Origin: an uncultured Pseudoflavonifractor sp.
Lineage (GTDB): Bacteria; Bacillota_A; Clostridia; Oscillospirales; Oscillospiraceae
NCBI GenBank assembly: GCA_947575475.1
Contig: CANPNN010000035.1
Span: 1-10,512, forward strand
Reading direction: 5' to 3'
Length of the DNA stretch: 10,512 nt
Below, piece by piece: positions 1 to 6,052 of this stretch (position 1 is its first letter; every line of letters begins with the position of its first letter). The notes under the pieces were generated by a model that did not search any database, was not told the DNA's origin, and worked only from the letters and a program-made list of their open reading frames with translations. A program made the translations under genes and the position numbers.

Positions 1-5
1 AGAGA

Positions 6-45
6 GAGCCCCATTTACAACGGAAAAGGGGCTCGCATTTTTTTT
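6..45 (+). terminator. Rho-independent terminator, probably shared by both strands
   Basis: A 7-bp stem GAGCCCC (6-12) / GGGGCTC (28-34) is followed by GCA and eight T residues (38-45), so it would stop transcription arriving on the plus strand from outside the window. On the minus strand the same hairpin lies just beyond the cdd stop codon, but there it is followed only by TCTCTCT, so its use as terminator of the SLH-greA-cdd run is plausible and weaker. Confidence 0.75.
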
Positions 46-50
46 GGGGG

Positions 51-329
51 TCAGTCCTTGTCCTTTTCAAACGTGACAAAGGGCAGGGGGCACAGCTCGC
101 CCACGGTGTGGATCCAAATCTTGGAGCGGCCCAGGCCGCTGAGGTAGACCGGTACGTCCCAGCTCTGGCAGAACTCGGTCATGCCGAAGCTGGCGTTTTC
201 AATGTTGCAGCCGGTGTAGACGTTTCCGTCCGCCCCCAGCACGGCGGCCCCGATTTTGAAGTTGGAGTAGGGGGTGTAGGCGTTTTCCCGGGCCTTCCAG
301 GCGGCCTCCAGCAGAAGTTCTTGGTCCAT
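51..329 (-). pseudogene. cdd: cytidine deaminase with in-frame loss of the catalytic core
   Basis: This 92-residue product matches the two ends of a homotetrameric cytidine deaminase, the pyrimidine-salvage enzyme that converts cytidine and deoxycytidine to uridine and deoxyuridine. The N-terminal part is typical: AYTPYSNFKIGAA (about 17-29) and GCNIENASFGMT (40-51). It then jumps directly to EFCQSWDVPVYL and the usual C-terminal VGELCPLPF. In the Bacillus subtilis enzyme (136 residues) these blocks are separated by about 43 residues that hold the CAER motif (zinc Cys and catalytic Glu) and the PCGAC motif (two zinc Cys). All of them are missing here, so the product should be inactive. The reading frame is intact. 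A strong ribosome site (AGGGGAGGT) precedes the ATG, and the gene begins 12 bases after the greA stop. It could be a real deletion or an assembly artefact. Confidence 0.8.
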
Positions 330-341
330 TTTTACCTCCCC

Positions 342-848
342 TTAATAGCTGTTTAGTGGTATGGAACTGTCATCCTGTCCTTTTTCGATGGTTTCAATGG
401 TCAGGTCGTAGCCGAATTTCTCGTCGATCTGGATGTGGACCCGGTCCCCCGCCTTGCGGCCCAATAGGGCCTTGCCTACAGGGGATTCCATACTGATAAG
501 GCCGTGGAGGGGGTCGGTGCGCATGGTGGTCACCACCTGGTAGGTGGCCTGTTTGCCGTCCGCCATGGTGACGGTGATCTTGTCGTAGAGGGCCGCCCCG
601 TCCCCCCTGGGGGCCTCCTCCACGATGTGGGCGGTGCGGATCATGTTTTGCAGGTAGCGGATGCGGCTCTCGTTCCGGTTTTTCTCCTGCTTGGCGGCCT
701 TGTACTCGAAGTTTTCCGACAGGTCCCCGAAGGCCCGGGCGGTCTTGACCTCCTCCAGAAGCTTGGGGCGCAGGACGGTGAGCCGGTGGGTCAGCTCCTG
801 CTCCATGAGCTGGATGTCTTTTTTTGTCAGGTTGTTGTTCATGGTCAT
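342..848 (-). CDS. greA: GreA/GreB-family transcript cleavage factor
   Basis: The 168-residue protein has the two-domain layout of Gre factors, which enter the secondary channel of RNA polymerase and stimulate cleavage of backtracked RNA. The N-terminal coiled coil (about 7-80) carries the tip motif GDLSENFEYKAAK (41-53). Asp42 and Glu45 correspond to the acidic tip residues that coordinate the second metal ion. The C-terminal FKBP-like domain contains the family signature SPVGKALLGRKAGDRV (about 121-138). Length is close to the usual 155-165. The ATG at 848-846 overlaps the TGA of the upstream SLH gene (ATGA, 848-845); the ribosome site is poor (GGGCAGG), which favours translational coupling. 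A second ATG two codons on is possible. The N-terminus differs somewhat from housekeeping GreA, so this may be a paralogue; a second copy elsewhere cannot be judged from here. Confidence 0.9.
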   Translation of the reverse strand: MTMNNNLTKKDIQLMEQELTHRLTVLRPKLLEEVKTARAFGDLSENFEYKAAKQEKNRNESRIRYLQNMIRTAHIVEEAPRGDGAALYDKITVTMADGKQATYQVVTTMRTDPLHGLISMESPVGKALLGRKAGDRVHIQIDEKFGYDLTIETIEKGQDDSSIPLNSY

Positions 849-2389
849 GACCTGCCCTTATCATCTTTGATGGTGATGTTGGAGATGGTTTTCCCGTCGC
901 CGTCTTTGGGGCGGGATACCCCGGAGATCATGGTGACGGCCTTGGGCGCTTTTCCCGCCAGCACAAGGCCGCTGGCGGCGGCGTGGGCAGTCTCGATCTT
1001 GCCGGAGTTGGTGATTTTGGCGGCGGCGTGGGCGGTGAGGGTGGTGATGACGCCCGCAGTGGTGATCCCGGCGTCCTTGGCCTGCTCCTCAACGGTCAGG
1101 GAGGAGAGGGCGCTTTCCGCCTCCACGGTGAGGTCGGCATTGGGGGCGGAGATCGAAAGGGTCTCCACCGCAGCCTTGCGGAGGATCAGGGGAACATCGC
1201 AGCCCAGGGTCACGGAGGTCATAGCGCCCTCCAGAATCACGGTGGAACTGCCGCTGACCACCTGGACGGAGGGGATGGGCTCGTCGCTCTCGTTTACCAC
1301 CCGGAGGCTCCCCTCAATGGTTTTGGAGAGGAGTACGTCCCCTTCAAACTGACAGCCGGACTGGATGTGGAGGGATCTCTCCCCGCAGCCCAGGACCTTC
1401 AGGTCCCCCTCCACGGTCACACCGGAGAGGGTCACGTCCCCCGAGTCCACCCCGGTGGTGAGGATCAGGTCGCCGGTGACGGTCATATTTTCCAGGCGGG
1501 CCTGCTTGGTGCAGATGTAAAGATCCCCTGACACGTCCTGGGTCCAGACGCCGGGCACCGTCATGGCCCCGCCGATGAGATTGTCCAGCAGGATGACCGC
1601 CTGACAGCGGGTGATGGGGTCCTGGGGATCGAAGGAGCCTTCCCAGCCGTGGATGGCGCCCAGGTTGTAGAGCGCGCCCACGGCGCCCGCCGCCCAGGGG
1701 GCGATCTCCTCCGCGTCAAGGAAGTCTACGCTGGCCTCCTGCTCCTCGACGCCCAAGGCGCGGCAGAGGATGACCACCGCCTCCTGGCGGGTCACCGGGT
1801 CCTTGGGGCGGACCATGTTGTTGCCGTCCCCCTGGATGACGCCGGCGGAGTTGAGCCGGGACATGGTCTCGGCGTACCAGGTGTCGGCGGGTACGTCGCT
1901 GAAATGCTTGATCTCCAAAAGGGGATAGCCCATGATCCGGTTCAGGAGGGTGGCGAACTCGGCCCGGGAGAGAAAATCGTCAGGCCGGAAGGCCCCTGTC
2001 CAGGTATCGCCGGCGATGACCCCGAAGGAGTGCCACTTTTCAATGACGTTCCGGGCCCAGTGGCCCTCCACGTCAGGGAAGGAGGGGAGATCGGGCTCCT
2101 CCGGCGGCTCTGTCTGTCCGGCGGAGTCCGGCTGTTCGCTCTGCTCTGCGGGGTCGGGAACAGCGGAGGAGTCCGGCTGTTCGGTCTGCTCTGCAGGGTC
2201 CGGAACAGCGGAGGAGACCGGCTGTTCAGTCTGCTCTGCAGGGTCCGGAACAGCGGAGGAGACCGGCTGTTCAGTCTGCTCCGCAGGGTCCGGAACATCG
2301 GAGGAGACGTCCTCTCCAAAGGCGGGGAGGGCCAGGGAGAGGAGCAGGGTCAGGCTCAGCAGCAGAGATAGGAGCTTTTTCTGTTTCAT
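845..2389 (-). CDS. secreted SLH-domain surface protein with tandem 15-residue repeats and beta-helix-like C-terminus
   Basis: The 514-residue protein starts with a signal peptide (KQKK, a long Leu-rich core, ALPAFG; cleavage near residue 25). Residues 29-88 are four tandem copies of SSAVPDPAEQTEQPV with small changes, an acidic Pro-rich spacer. Three S-layer-homology modules follow, roughly 103-153 (FPDVEGHWA...), 161-212 (FSDVPADTWYA...) and 220-272 (FLDAEEIAPWA...). Known SLH modules bind secondary cell-wall polymers, so the protein is probably anchored to the wall. From about 285 to 500 it has short repeated V/L-T-V-x-G-D-L strands resembling a right-handed beta-helix or bactofilin-like fold; that fold is an inference. 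The ribosome site AGAGGGGG lies 7 bases before the ATG. It is the first gene of the run with greA and cdd, driven by the promoter at 2495-2523. Its ligand or role is unknown. Confidence 0.88.
   Translation of the reverse strand: MKQKKLLSLLLSLTLLLSLALPAFGEDVSSDVPDPAEQTEQPVSSAVPDPAEQTEQPVSSAVPDPAEQTEQPDSSAVPDPAEQSEQPDSAGQTEPPEEPDLPSFPDVEGHWARNVIEKWHSFGVIAGDTWTGAFRPDDFLSRAEFATLLNRIMGYPLLEIKHFSDVPADTWYAETMSRLNSAGVIQGDGNNMVRPKDPVTRQEAVVILCRALGVEEQEASVDFLDAEEIAPWAAGAVGALYNLGAIHGWEGSFDPQDPITRCQAVILLDNLIGGAMTVPGVWTQDVSGDLYICTKQARLENMTVTGDLILTTGVDSGDVTLSGVTVEGDLKVLGCGERSLHIQSGCQFEGDVLLSKTIEGSLRVVNESDEPIPSVQVVSGSSTVILEGAMTSVTLGCDVPLILRKAAVETLSISAPNADLTVEAESALSSLTVEEQAKDAGITTAGVITTLTAHAAAKITNSGKIETAHAAASGLVLAGKAPKAVTMISGVSRPKDGDGKTISNITIKDDKGRS
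2126..2305 (-). repeat. four tandem 45-bp coding repeats
   Basis: Four consecutive 45-base units encode the 15-residue repeat of the SLH protein (residues 29-88). Units 2 and 3 are almost identical at nucleotide level, while units 1 and 4 carry a few changes. All are in frame, so gain or loss of a unit changes only the length of the spacer between signal peptide and SLH modules. Confidence 0.92.
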
Positions 2390-2494
2390 GGGTGATCCCC
2401 CTCTGAAAATATATGGCGGAAGGCCCGCCGCCCCTCCCGGAAAAAGGGAAGCCGGGGCCGGACCCCTGCCGGTTTTGCGTTGTTTGCCATCAGA

Positions 2495-2523
2495 ATTGTA
2501 TCATACCGATAAACCTACGTCAA
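2495..2523 (-). promoter_or_regulatory. sigma-A promoter of the SLH-greA-cdd run
   Basis: On the minus strand TTGACG (2523-2518) and TACAAT (2500-2495) are separated by exactly 17 bases. Transcription would start near 2488, giving a leader of about 100 bases before the SLH start codon. The leader is GC-rich and can fold locally, but I recognise no riboswitch in it. Confidence 0.8.
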
Positions 2524-2561
2524 TCTTTCGGAAAGGGGAGGGGTTGGGGAGCGAAGGGAAA

Positions 2562-2586
2562 GGATCCCGCCCAAAGGGCGGGATCC
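2562..2586. repeat. perfect 11-bp inverted repeat (hairpin)
   Basis: GGATCCCGCCC (2562-2572) and GGGCGGGATCC (2576-2586) form an 11-bp stem with an AAA loop. No T-run follows on the plus strand; on the minus strand it is followed by TTTCCCTT. It could be a backup terminator behind the tRNA terminator, or insulate the SLH promoter just downstream. Function is inferred only from position. Confidence 0.55.
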
Positions 2587-2613
2587 TGAAACGGGGCGGA
2601 CGGCTTTTTTGCC

Positions 2614-2648
2614 AAAAAATGCCGGAGCAAAGTCCGCTTTGCTCCGGC
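2614..2648 (-). terminator. Rho-independent terminator of tRNA-Leu
   Basis: A 12-bp perfect stem, GCCGGAGCAAAG (2621-2632) with CTTTGCTCCGGC (2637-2648), has a 4-base loop and is followed on the minus strand by A and six T residues (2620-2614). It begins 2 bases after the tRNA 3' end. Confidence 0.9.
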
Positions 2649-2649
2649 G

Positions 2650-2734
2650 TGGTGCGGGCACGGGGACTCGAACCCCGACGGATCGCTCCACGAGAACCTA
2701 AATCTCGCATGTCTACCAATTTCATCATGCCCGC
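2650..2734 (-). tRNA. tRNA-Leu (anticodon UAG)
   Basis: Read on the minus strand, the acceptor arms GCGGGCA (2734-2728) and TGCCCGC (2660-2654) pair over 7 bp, followed by discriminator A and an encoded CCA (2652-2650). The D-loop AAATTGGTAGA is typical of leucine tRNAs. The anticodon stem CGAGA/TCTCG encloses the loop TTTAGGT with anticodon TAG. A long variable arm (class II) follows, and the T-arm contains GGTTCGAGTCC. The 85-base length fits tRNA-Leu. It reads CUN, in particular CUA, codons and is transcribed alone from its own promoter. Confidence 0.95.
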
Positions 2735-2746
2735 AGATCCGCCCTT

Positions 2747-2776
2747 ATTGTACCACGCCTCTCCCCCTGCCGTCAA
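2747..2776 (-). promoter_or_regulatory. promoter of tRNA-Leu
   Basis: On the minus strand TTGACG (2776-2771) and TACAAT (2752-2747) are 18 bases apart, placing the start about 6 bases upstream of the mature tRNA 5' end. Both hexamers are identical to those of the SLH promoter. Confidence 0.75.
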
Positions 2777-2871
2777 TCACCTGTCACCATATGGCCCTTT
2801 TCGCCATAGGTTGGAATGACCGGGCTTCCGCCCAGTCCGTTAAAACTTTTACCGCAAAGGGTGTTTTTCAT

Positions 2872-3108
2872 ATGGAACAGACTGTCAGCCTATGCGACCT
2901 GCGCCCCGGCCAGCGGGGAGTGGTCCGGGCGTTACATTCCACCGGGGCCATGCGCCGGCGGCTTTTGGACATTGGACTTATTGAGAATACGCGGGTGGAG
3001 TGCCTGGGCCGCAGCCCCGGGGGAGACCCGGCCGCCTTCCTTATCCGGGGGGCCGTCATCGCCGTTCGGGATCAGGACGGGCGGGACGTGCTCCTGGAGC
3101 CGGTGTAA
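2872..3108 (+). CDS. feoA: FeoA, small SH3-like partner of the ferrous iron transporter
   Basis: From the ATG at 2872 the product has 78 residues, the normal size for FeoA, a cytoplasmic SH3-like protein thought to work with FeoB in Fe(II) uptake. Family features are LCDLRPGQRGVV near the start, the central RRRLLDIGLIENTRVE, SPGGDPAAFLIRGAVIAVR, and the closing strand VLLEPV. A longer reading starting at 2791 would add 27 residues without FeoA similarity; the internal ATG, preceded by AAAGGGTG about 7 bases upstream, gives the expected N-terminus. The gene is divergent from tRNA-Leu and ends 4 bases before the feoB start. I see no convincing Fur box or promoter in the short upstream region. 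Confidence 0.92.
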   Translation: MEQTVSLCDLRPGQRGVVRALHSTGAMRRRLLDIGLIENTRVECLGRSPGGDPAAFLIRGAVIAVRDQDGRDVLLEPV

Positions 3109-3112
3109 GGCC

Positions 3113-4477
3113 GTGGGGCTTACACATGCGTCCACCGGGCTGGGGGCGGTGGACGGCGAGCTGGTCATCCGGAAGGAGGCCCCCACCGACCGGGTCATCG
3201 CCCTGGCAGGGAACCCCAACGTGGGGAAATCTACCTTATTCAACGCCCTTACCGGAATGAACCAGCACACGGGAAACTGGCCGGGAAAGACGGTGACCAC
3301 CGCCCAGGGCCGCTGCCAAAGGGGCAGGAGGGGCTATGTGCTGGTGGATCTGCCCGGTACATACTCCCTTATGGCTCACTCCGCTGAGGAGGAGGTGGCC
3401 CGGAATTTTATCTGCTTCGGCTCCCCTGACGCGGTGGCGGTGGTCTGTGACGCCACCTGTCTGGAGCGGAACCTGAACCTGGTGCTCCAGACCATGGAGC
3501 TGTGTCCCAGGGTGGTGGTGTGCGTCAACCTGATGGACGAGGCCGAGCGGAAGGGCATCCGCCTGGATCTGAAGCTGCTCTCGGAGCGGCTGGGGGTCCC
3601 GGTGGTGGGGACGGTGGCCCGGAAGAAACGGACCCTGGACGCATTTCTCACCGCCCTGGACAGGGCGGCGGAGGGGGAGGCGGCCAGGAGGCCGGCCGTC
3701 CGTTATCCCCAACGGATCGAAGAGGCGGTGGCCGCCCTTCTCCCCCTGATCCCGGAGGGATGGGGGGAGAGGCTGAATCCCCGCTGGCTGGCCCTGAAGC
3801 TGCTGGAGGGGGACGAGGGACTGCTGGGAGAGGCGGAGGATTATCTGGGGGAGAAGCTGGCGGAGAGGGAGGAGCTGCTGGCCGCCGCCCGGGAGCAGCG
3901 GGAGGAGCTGGCCCGGTGGGGATTTGGGGGAGAGCGGTTCAAGGATCTGCTGGTCTCCGCCCTGGTATCCACGGCAGAGTGGCTGTGCCGGGGGGTGACC
4001 ACCCGGGAGGGCGGCTACAGCGAAACGGACCGGACCCTGGACCGGATCCTCACCAGCAGGCGGACGGGATACCCCATTATGATAGCCCTGGTGGCGGTGG
4101 TGTTCTGGCTCACCATCGTGGGGGCGAACTACCCCTCCCAGCTTCTCTCCGCCGCCCTTTTCTGGGGACAGGACCGACTCAGCGAGCTTTTTGCCTGGCT
4201 CCATGCTCCGGAGTGGCTCCACGGGGTCTTGGTGCTGGGGGTCTACCGGGTGCTGGCGTGGGTGGTCAGCGTTATGCTGCCCCCTATGGCCATTTTTTTC
4301 CCGCTGTTCACTCTGCTGGAGGACGGGGGGTATCTGCCCCGGATCGCCTATAATCTCGACAGGCCCTTTCAAAAATGCAACGCCTGCGGGAAGCAGGCGC
4401 TGACCATGTGCATGGGGAAAAAGAGAAATCCATTTTGGAATGGGCAGGTCTGGTCGGCCCGGCAATTCAACTTATAA
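3113..4477 (+). pseudogene. feoB: FeoB ferrous iron transporter, truncated within the membrane domain
   Basis: The GTG at 3113, 4 bases after feoA, yields the family N-terminus (M)GLTHASTGLGAVDGELVIRKE. The GTPase domain is intact: G1 GNPNVGKST (33-41), the G2 threonine in GNWPGKTV (about 60), G3 DLPGTYSL, and G4 NLMD. A helical regulatory region follows, then the first membrane segment near 321-345 and the first Gate region ending in LLEDGGYLPR. The conserved CGKQALTMCMG stops at residue 435 (base 4417). The expected continuation FGCNA and the rest of the Gate/core transmembrane region, roughly 200-300 residues, are missing and replaced by an unrelated tail of 19 residues beginning KKRNPFW. 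The product has 454 residues and should not transport iron by itself. The remaining half is absent from the window, so insertion plus deletion, or a misjoined assembly, must be considered. Confidence 0.88.
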
Positions 4478-4545
4478 ATTCGTATCGAAATACCGCAGTC
4501 AAAGTCTGCGCCAGCATGGAATTTGGTAGCACGAATTTCGCTTGT

Positions 4546-4562
4546 CAGGGGCGAAGCCCCTG
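4546..4562 (+). other. oriT-like hairpin ahead of mobC
   Basis: CAGGGGC (4546-4552) and GCCCCTG (4556-4562) pair over 7 bp with a GAA loop, 29 bases before the MobC-like start codon and next to a small palindrome CGAATTTCG (4533-4541). Origins of transfer of small mobilisable elements are often hairpins directly upstream of the mob genes, which is the only reason for this suggestion. No nick-site consensus can be assigned. Confidence 0.35.
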
Positions 4563-4591
4563 AAACCCCACACGGAAGAGAGAAGTAGAAC

Positions 4592-4786
4592 ATGAGAACC
4601 GGCAGGCGACACGTCAGCGTTTGGATGACCGATGAAGAATATGAACACCTGAAGAAACAGGCGGCCCTTGCCGTACTGGGGATAGACCCCTTTATACGAA
4701 ATCTGGTTCAGGGCGTCAGCCTCCGTCCCAAGCCGCCTGAAACCTATGCGGCCCGCCTTCGTGGGATGGGGCGGGGCGGACCTTGA
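4592..4786 (+). pseudogene. MobC-like mobilisation protein, N-terminal fragment
   Basis: The 64-residue product begins RTGRRHVSVWMTDEEYEHLKKQA and continues IDPFIRNLVQGVSLRPKPPETYA. This is the pattern of ribbon-helix-helix relaxosome accessory proteins (MobC family), which bind oriT and help the relaxase: a basic beta-strand (about 5-12), a TDEEY helix start, an I-R-x-L segment, and the (R)PxPPxxY stretch that normally precedes an IGNNxNQ motif. That motif and the remaining 40-60 residues are missing; after residue 52 the protein ends in an unrelated RLRGMGRGGP tail. A ribosome site GAGAGAAG precedes the ATG. No relaxase gene follows. It is probably a broken leftover of a mobile element. Confidence 0.6.
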
Positions 4787-4839
4787 TTGGAACCGGGCGG
4801 CGGAGTGGTTGGCGATTAAGGGGAAAACACCCGAAACGA

Positions 4840-4862
4840 AAAGCCGCCAAAGAGGCGGCTTT
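4840..4862. repeat. 9-bp inverted repeat within the mobile remnant
   Basis: AAAGCCGCC (4840-4848) pairs with GGCGGCTTT (4854-4862) around a 5-base loop. On the minus strand it is followed by TTTTCG, so it could be a weak terminator in that direction; on the plus strand only TTT follows. Confidence 0.5.
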
Positions 4863-4977
4863 GGCTATCTTGGGACCGGAAGCGGGAACAACGGTCCCGG
4901 AAACGTGCCTCAAATTGAGGTATGTTTTTGCTGAGAAACGTATCTTGATGTTACATAGATGGTAGGTAGATAGCGAT

Positions 4978-5016
4978 AAAAGCTCCGTGGAGACATAATG
5001 TCTCCACGGAGCTTTT
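4978..5016 (-). terminator. strong bidirectional terminator beyond gntR
   Basis: A perfect 18-bp stem, AAAAGCTCCGTGGAGACA (4978-4995) and TGTCTCCACGGAGCTTTT (4999-5016), has a 3-base TAA loop. The arms end in four A/T residues, so it can act in both directions. It lies about 48 bases downstream of the gntR stop (minus strand) and also closes the mobile remnant read on the plus strand. Confidence 0.85.
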
Positions 5017-5063
5017 AAAATGGGCTTTGGACAAAACCGGAATTTTGGAAAATACGCCCTTAC

Positions 5064-5826
5064 TCATCGGCTCCCGGTATACTGCCAGCTATGGTGGCGG
5101 TTTTCCCGCCTGGGGTAGTTGTGGGTATAGACGATACGGCTATTCACATAATAGGTGATAGTGTACTCAAAGGGCCTGCCATCGGCTAAAAAACTGGGGT
5201 GGCTGGTCTGGAGCAGCGCGCAGTCCCCAATGCCCAAAAGTTCTTTCTGCTCCGGAGTGGGCAACACTGCCTCGTTAGTCAGAGGGCCGCCGCAGATGTC
5301 CAGGCCATATTGCTTGGTGATGTATTCATAGATGGAGCCCTCCAGCATCCGGGTGTCCAAGGCGGGCAGGATACTGCAAGGAATGTAGGTGTAGTTCAGG
5401 GCCACCTTCAGTCCGTCGGCGGTGCGGATCCTGCAGACGCTGTGGACAAGCTCGTCAGGTTTGACGTCCAGTTCCTCCGCGATAGCCCCCGGCAGTTCGG
5501 AGCCCCGCAGGGTCCGGTATTCCACTAAAATGGAGCCTGGCTCCATCCCTGCCGAGCGGATGTCGTCGCTAAAGCTGGTGGCTACCGCCCGGCTTTTTTT
5601 CCACCCGGATGGAGTTGACAAAGGTGCCCTTGCCCGCTGTCCGGCGGACAATGTCCTCCGCCGCCAGAGACTCCAGGGCCTTTCGGGCGGTCATGCGGCT
5701 GACTCCGTAGTGTTCGCAGAGCTCATTCTCCGTCATGACCTGATCCCCGGCTTTGAGCTTACCGGTCTGGATCTGGCGCCAGATCTCATCGGCTATTTCT
5801 TTATATTTCGGAATTTTATGAGACAT
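5064..5826 (-). pseudogene. GntR-family (HutC/UTRA) regulator with a +1 frameshift
   Basis: Residues 1-70 from the ATG at 5826 form a typical GntR winged helix: KYKEIADEIWRQIQTGKLKAG, ENELCEHYGVSRMTARKALESL, then the wing GKGTFV. After VEKK the frame runs into a stop at 5569. The other frame continues with SRAVATSFSDDIRSAGMEPGS and a complete UTRA ligand-binding domain to 5064 (NYTYIPCSILPAL, LLQTSHPSFLADGRPFEY). The switch lies at seven A residues on the coding strand (5594-5600). Removing one A joins both parts as V-E-K-S-R-A-V-A in a 253-residue protein, the normal family size. Such proteins usually sense phosphorylated sugars and repress nearby transport genes; here the divergent PTS operon is the obvious target. 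A TTG two codons upstream is an alternative start. Sequencing error in the homopolymer, a true mutation, or slippage cannot be separated here. Confidence 0.85.
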
Positions 5827-5860
5827 ATTCAATAAAGTTCCCCTTCCTGATTGTACATTC

Positions 5861-5889
5861 ATTATACAGATTTGGAAACAAAAGGTCAA
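5861..5889 (-). promoter_or_regulatory. promoter of the gntR-family regulator
   Basis: On the minus strand TTGACC (5889-5884) and TATAAT (5866-5861) are separated by 17 bases, a near-perfect sigma-A promoter. A spaced inverted repeat TGTA-N9-TACA (5852-5868) overlaps the -10 box and could serve autoregulation. The operator-like palindrome at 5912-5927 lies about 65 bases upstream of the predicted start. Confidence 0.75.
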
Positions 5890-5911
5890 GCCAGAAATAT
5901 CATTTTCGCCG

Positions 5912-5927
5912 AAATGTATATACATTT
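5912..5927. promoter_or_regulatory. GntR/HutC-type operator candidate 1
   Basis: AAATGTATATACATTT is a perfect 16-base palindrome. Its core GTATATAC fits the GT-N-TA-N-AC pattern known for HutC-subfamily GntR operators, and the adjacent regulator belongs to that subfamily. Confidence 0.65.
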
Positions 5928-6052
5928 AATGAGGGGCTGAAAATCCTTCGTTTTTCAAGGAATTGGGGAAACAGAATCACAGGGCTTTTCCCGGGCCGTT
6001 TGTCGTTTTTTGAAAAATCAAAGGAAGAAACAAAAGAAAAGGTCTTGCATTT

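Larger units (their letters stand above)
4418..4977 (+). mobile_element. remnant of an integrative/mobilisable element interrupting feoB
   Basis: From the point where FeoB similarity ends (4417/4418) to the hairpin before gntR there is no housekeeping gene. The stretch holds an AT-richer leader, a GGGGC hairpin of oriT type, the beginning of a MobC-like mobilisation protein, and three more inverted repeats: 4840-4862, 4872-4898 (GGGACCG/CGGTCCC), and CCTCAAATTGAGG at 4908-4920. Relaxase and recombinase genes are absent and no clear terminal repeats or target duplication are visible. The left edge is supported by protein divergence; the right edge is a guess. This is inference from gene content, and an assembly chimera is the main alternative. 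Confidence 0.5.

Noticed and set aside
504..1352. long plus-strand frames opposite greA and the SLH gene
   Set aside because: Low-complexity Gly/Val/Leu translations caused by codon bias of the real minus-strand genes.
2126..2305. regular repeats as a CRISPR array
   Set aside because: The units are contiguous, have no spacers and code in frame for a peptide repeat.
2735..2871. Fur box or riboswitch upstream of feoA
   Set aside because: I found no GATAATGATTATC-like palindrome and no recognisable aptamer in the short leader.
3236..4465. 409-codon minus-strand frame opposite feoB
   Set aside because: Pro/Gln/His-rich shadow of the FeoB coding sequence without ribosome site or recognisable domain.
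4418..4977. a group II intron or simple insertion sequence in feoB
   Set aside because: No GTGCG-type intron start, no reverse transcriptase or transposase frame and no terminal inverted repeats are visible; the MobC-like fragment favours a mobilisable element.
5594..5604. A-AAA-AAG as a programmed -1 frameshift site in gntR
   Set aside because: A -1 shift there reads into TAG within four codons; joining the two halves needs a +1 shift or loss of one A.
5938..5957. TGAAAA-N8-TTTTCA as a catabolite-repression (cre) site
   Set aside because: The spacing is too long and the central CG arrangement of the 14-base cre pattern is missing, so it is only noted as an inverted repeat.
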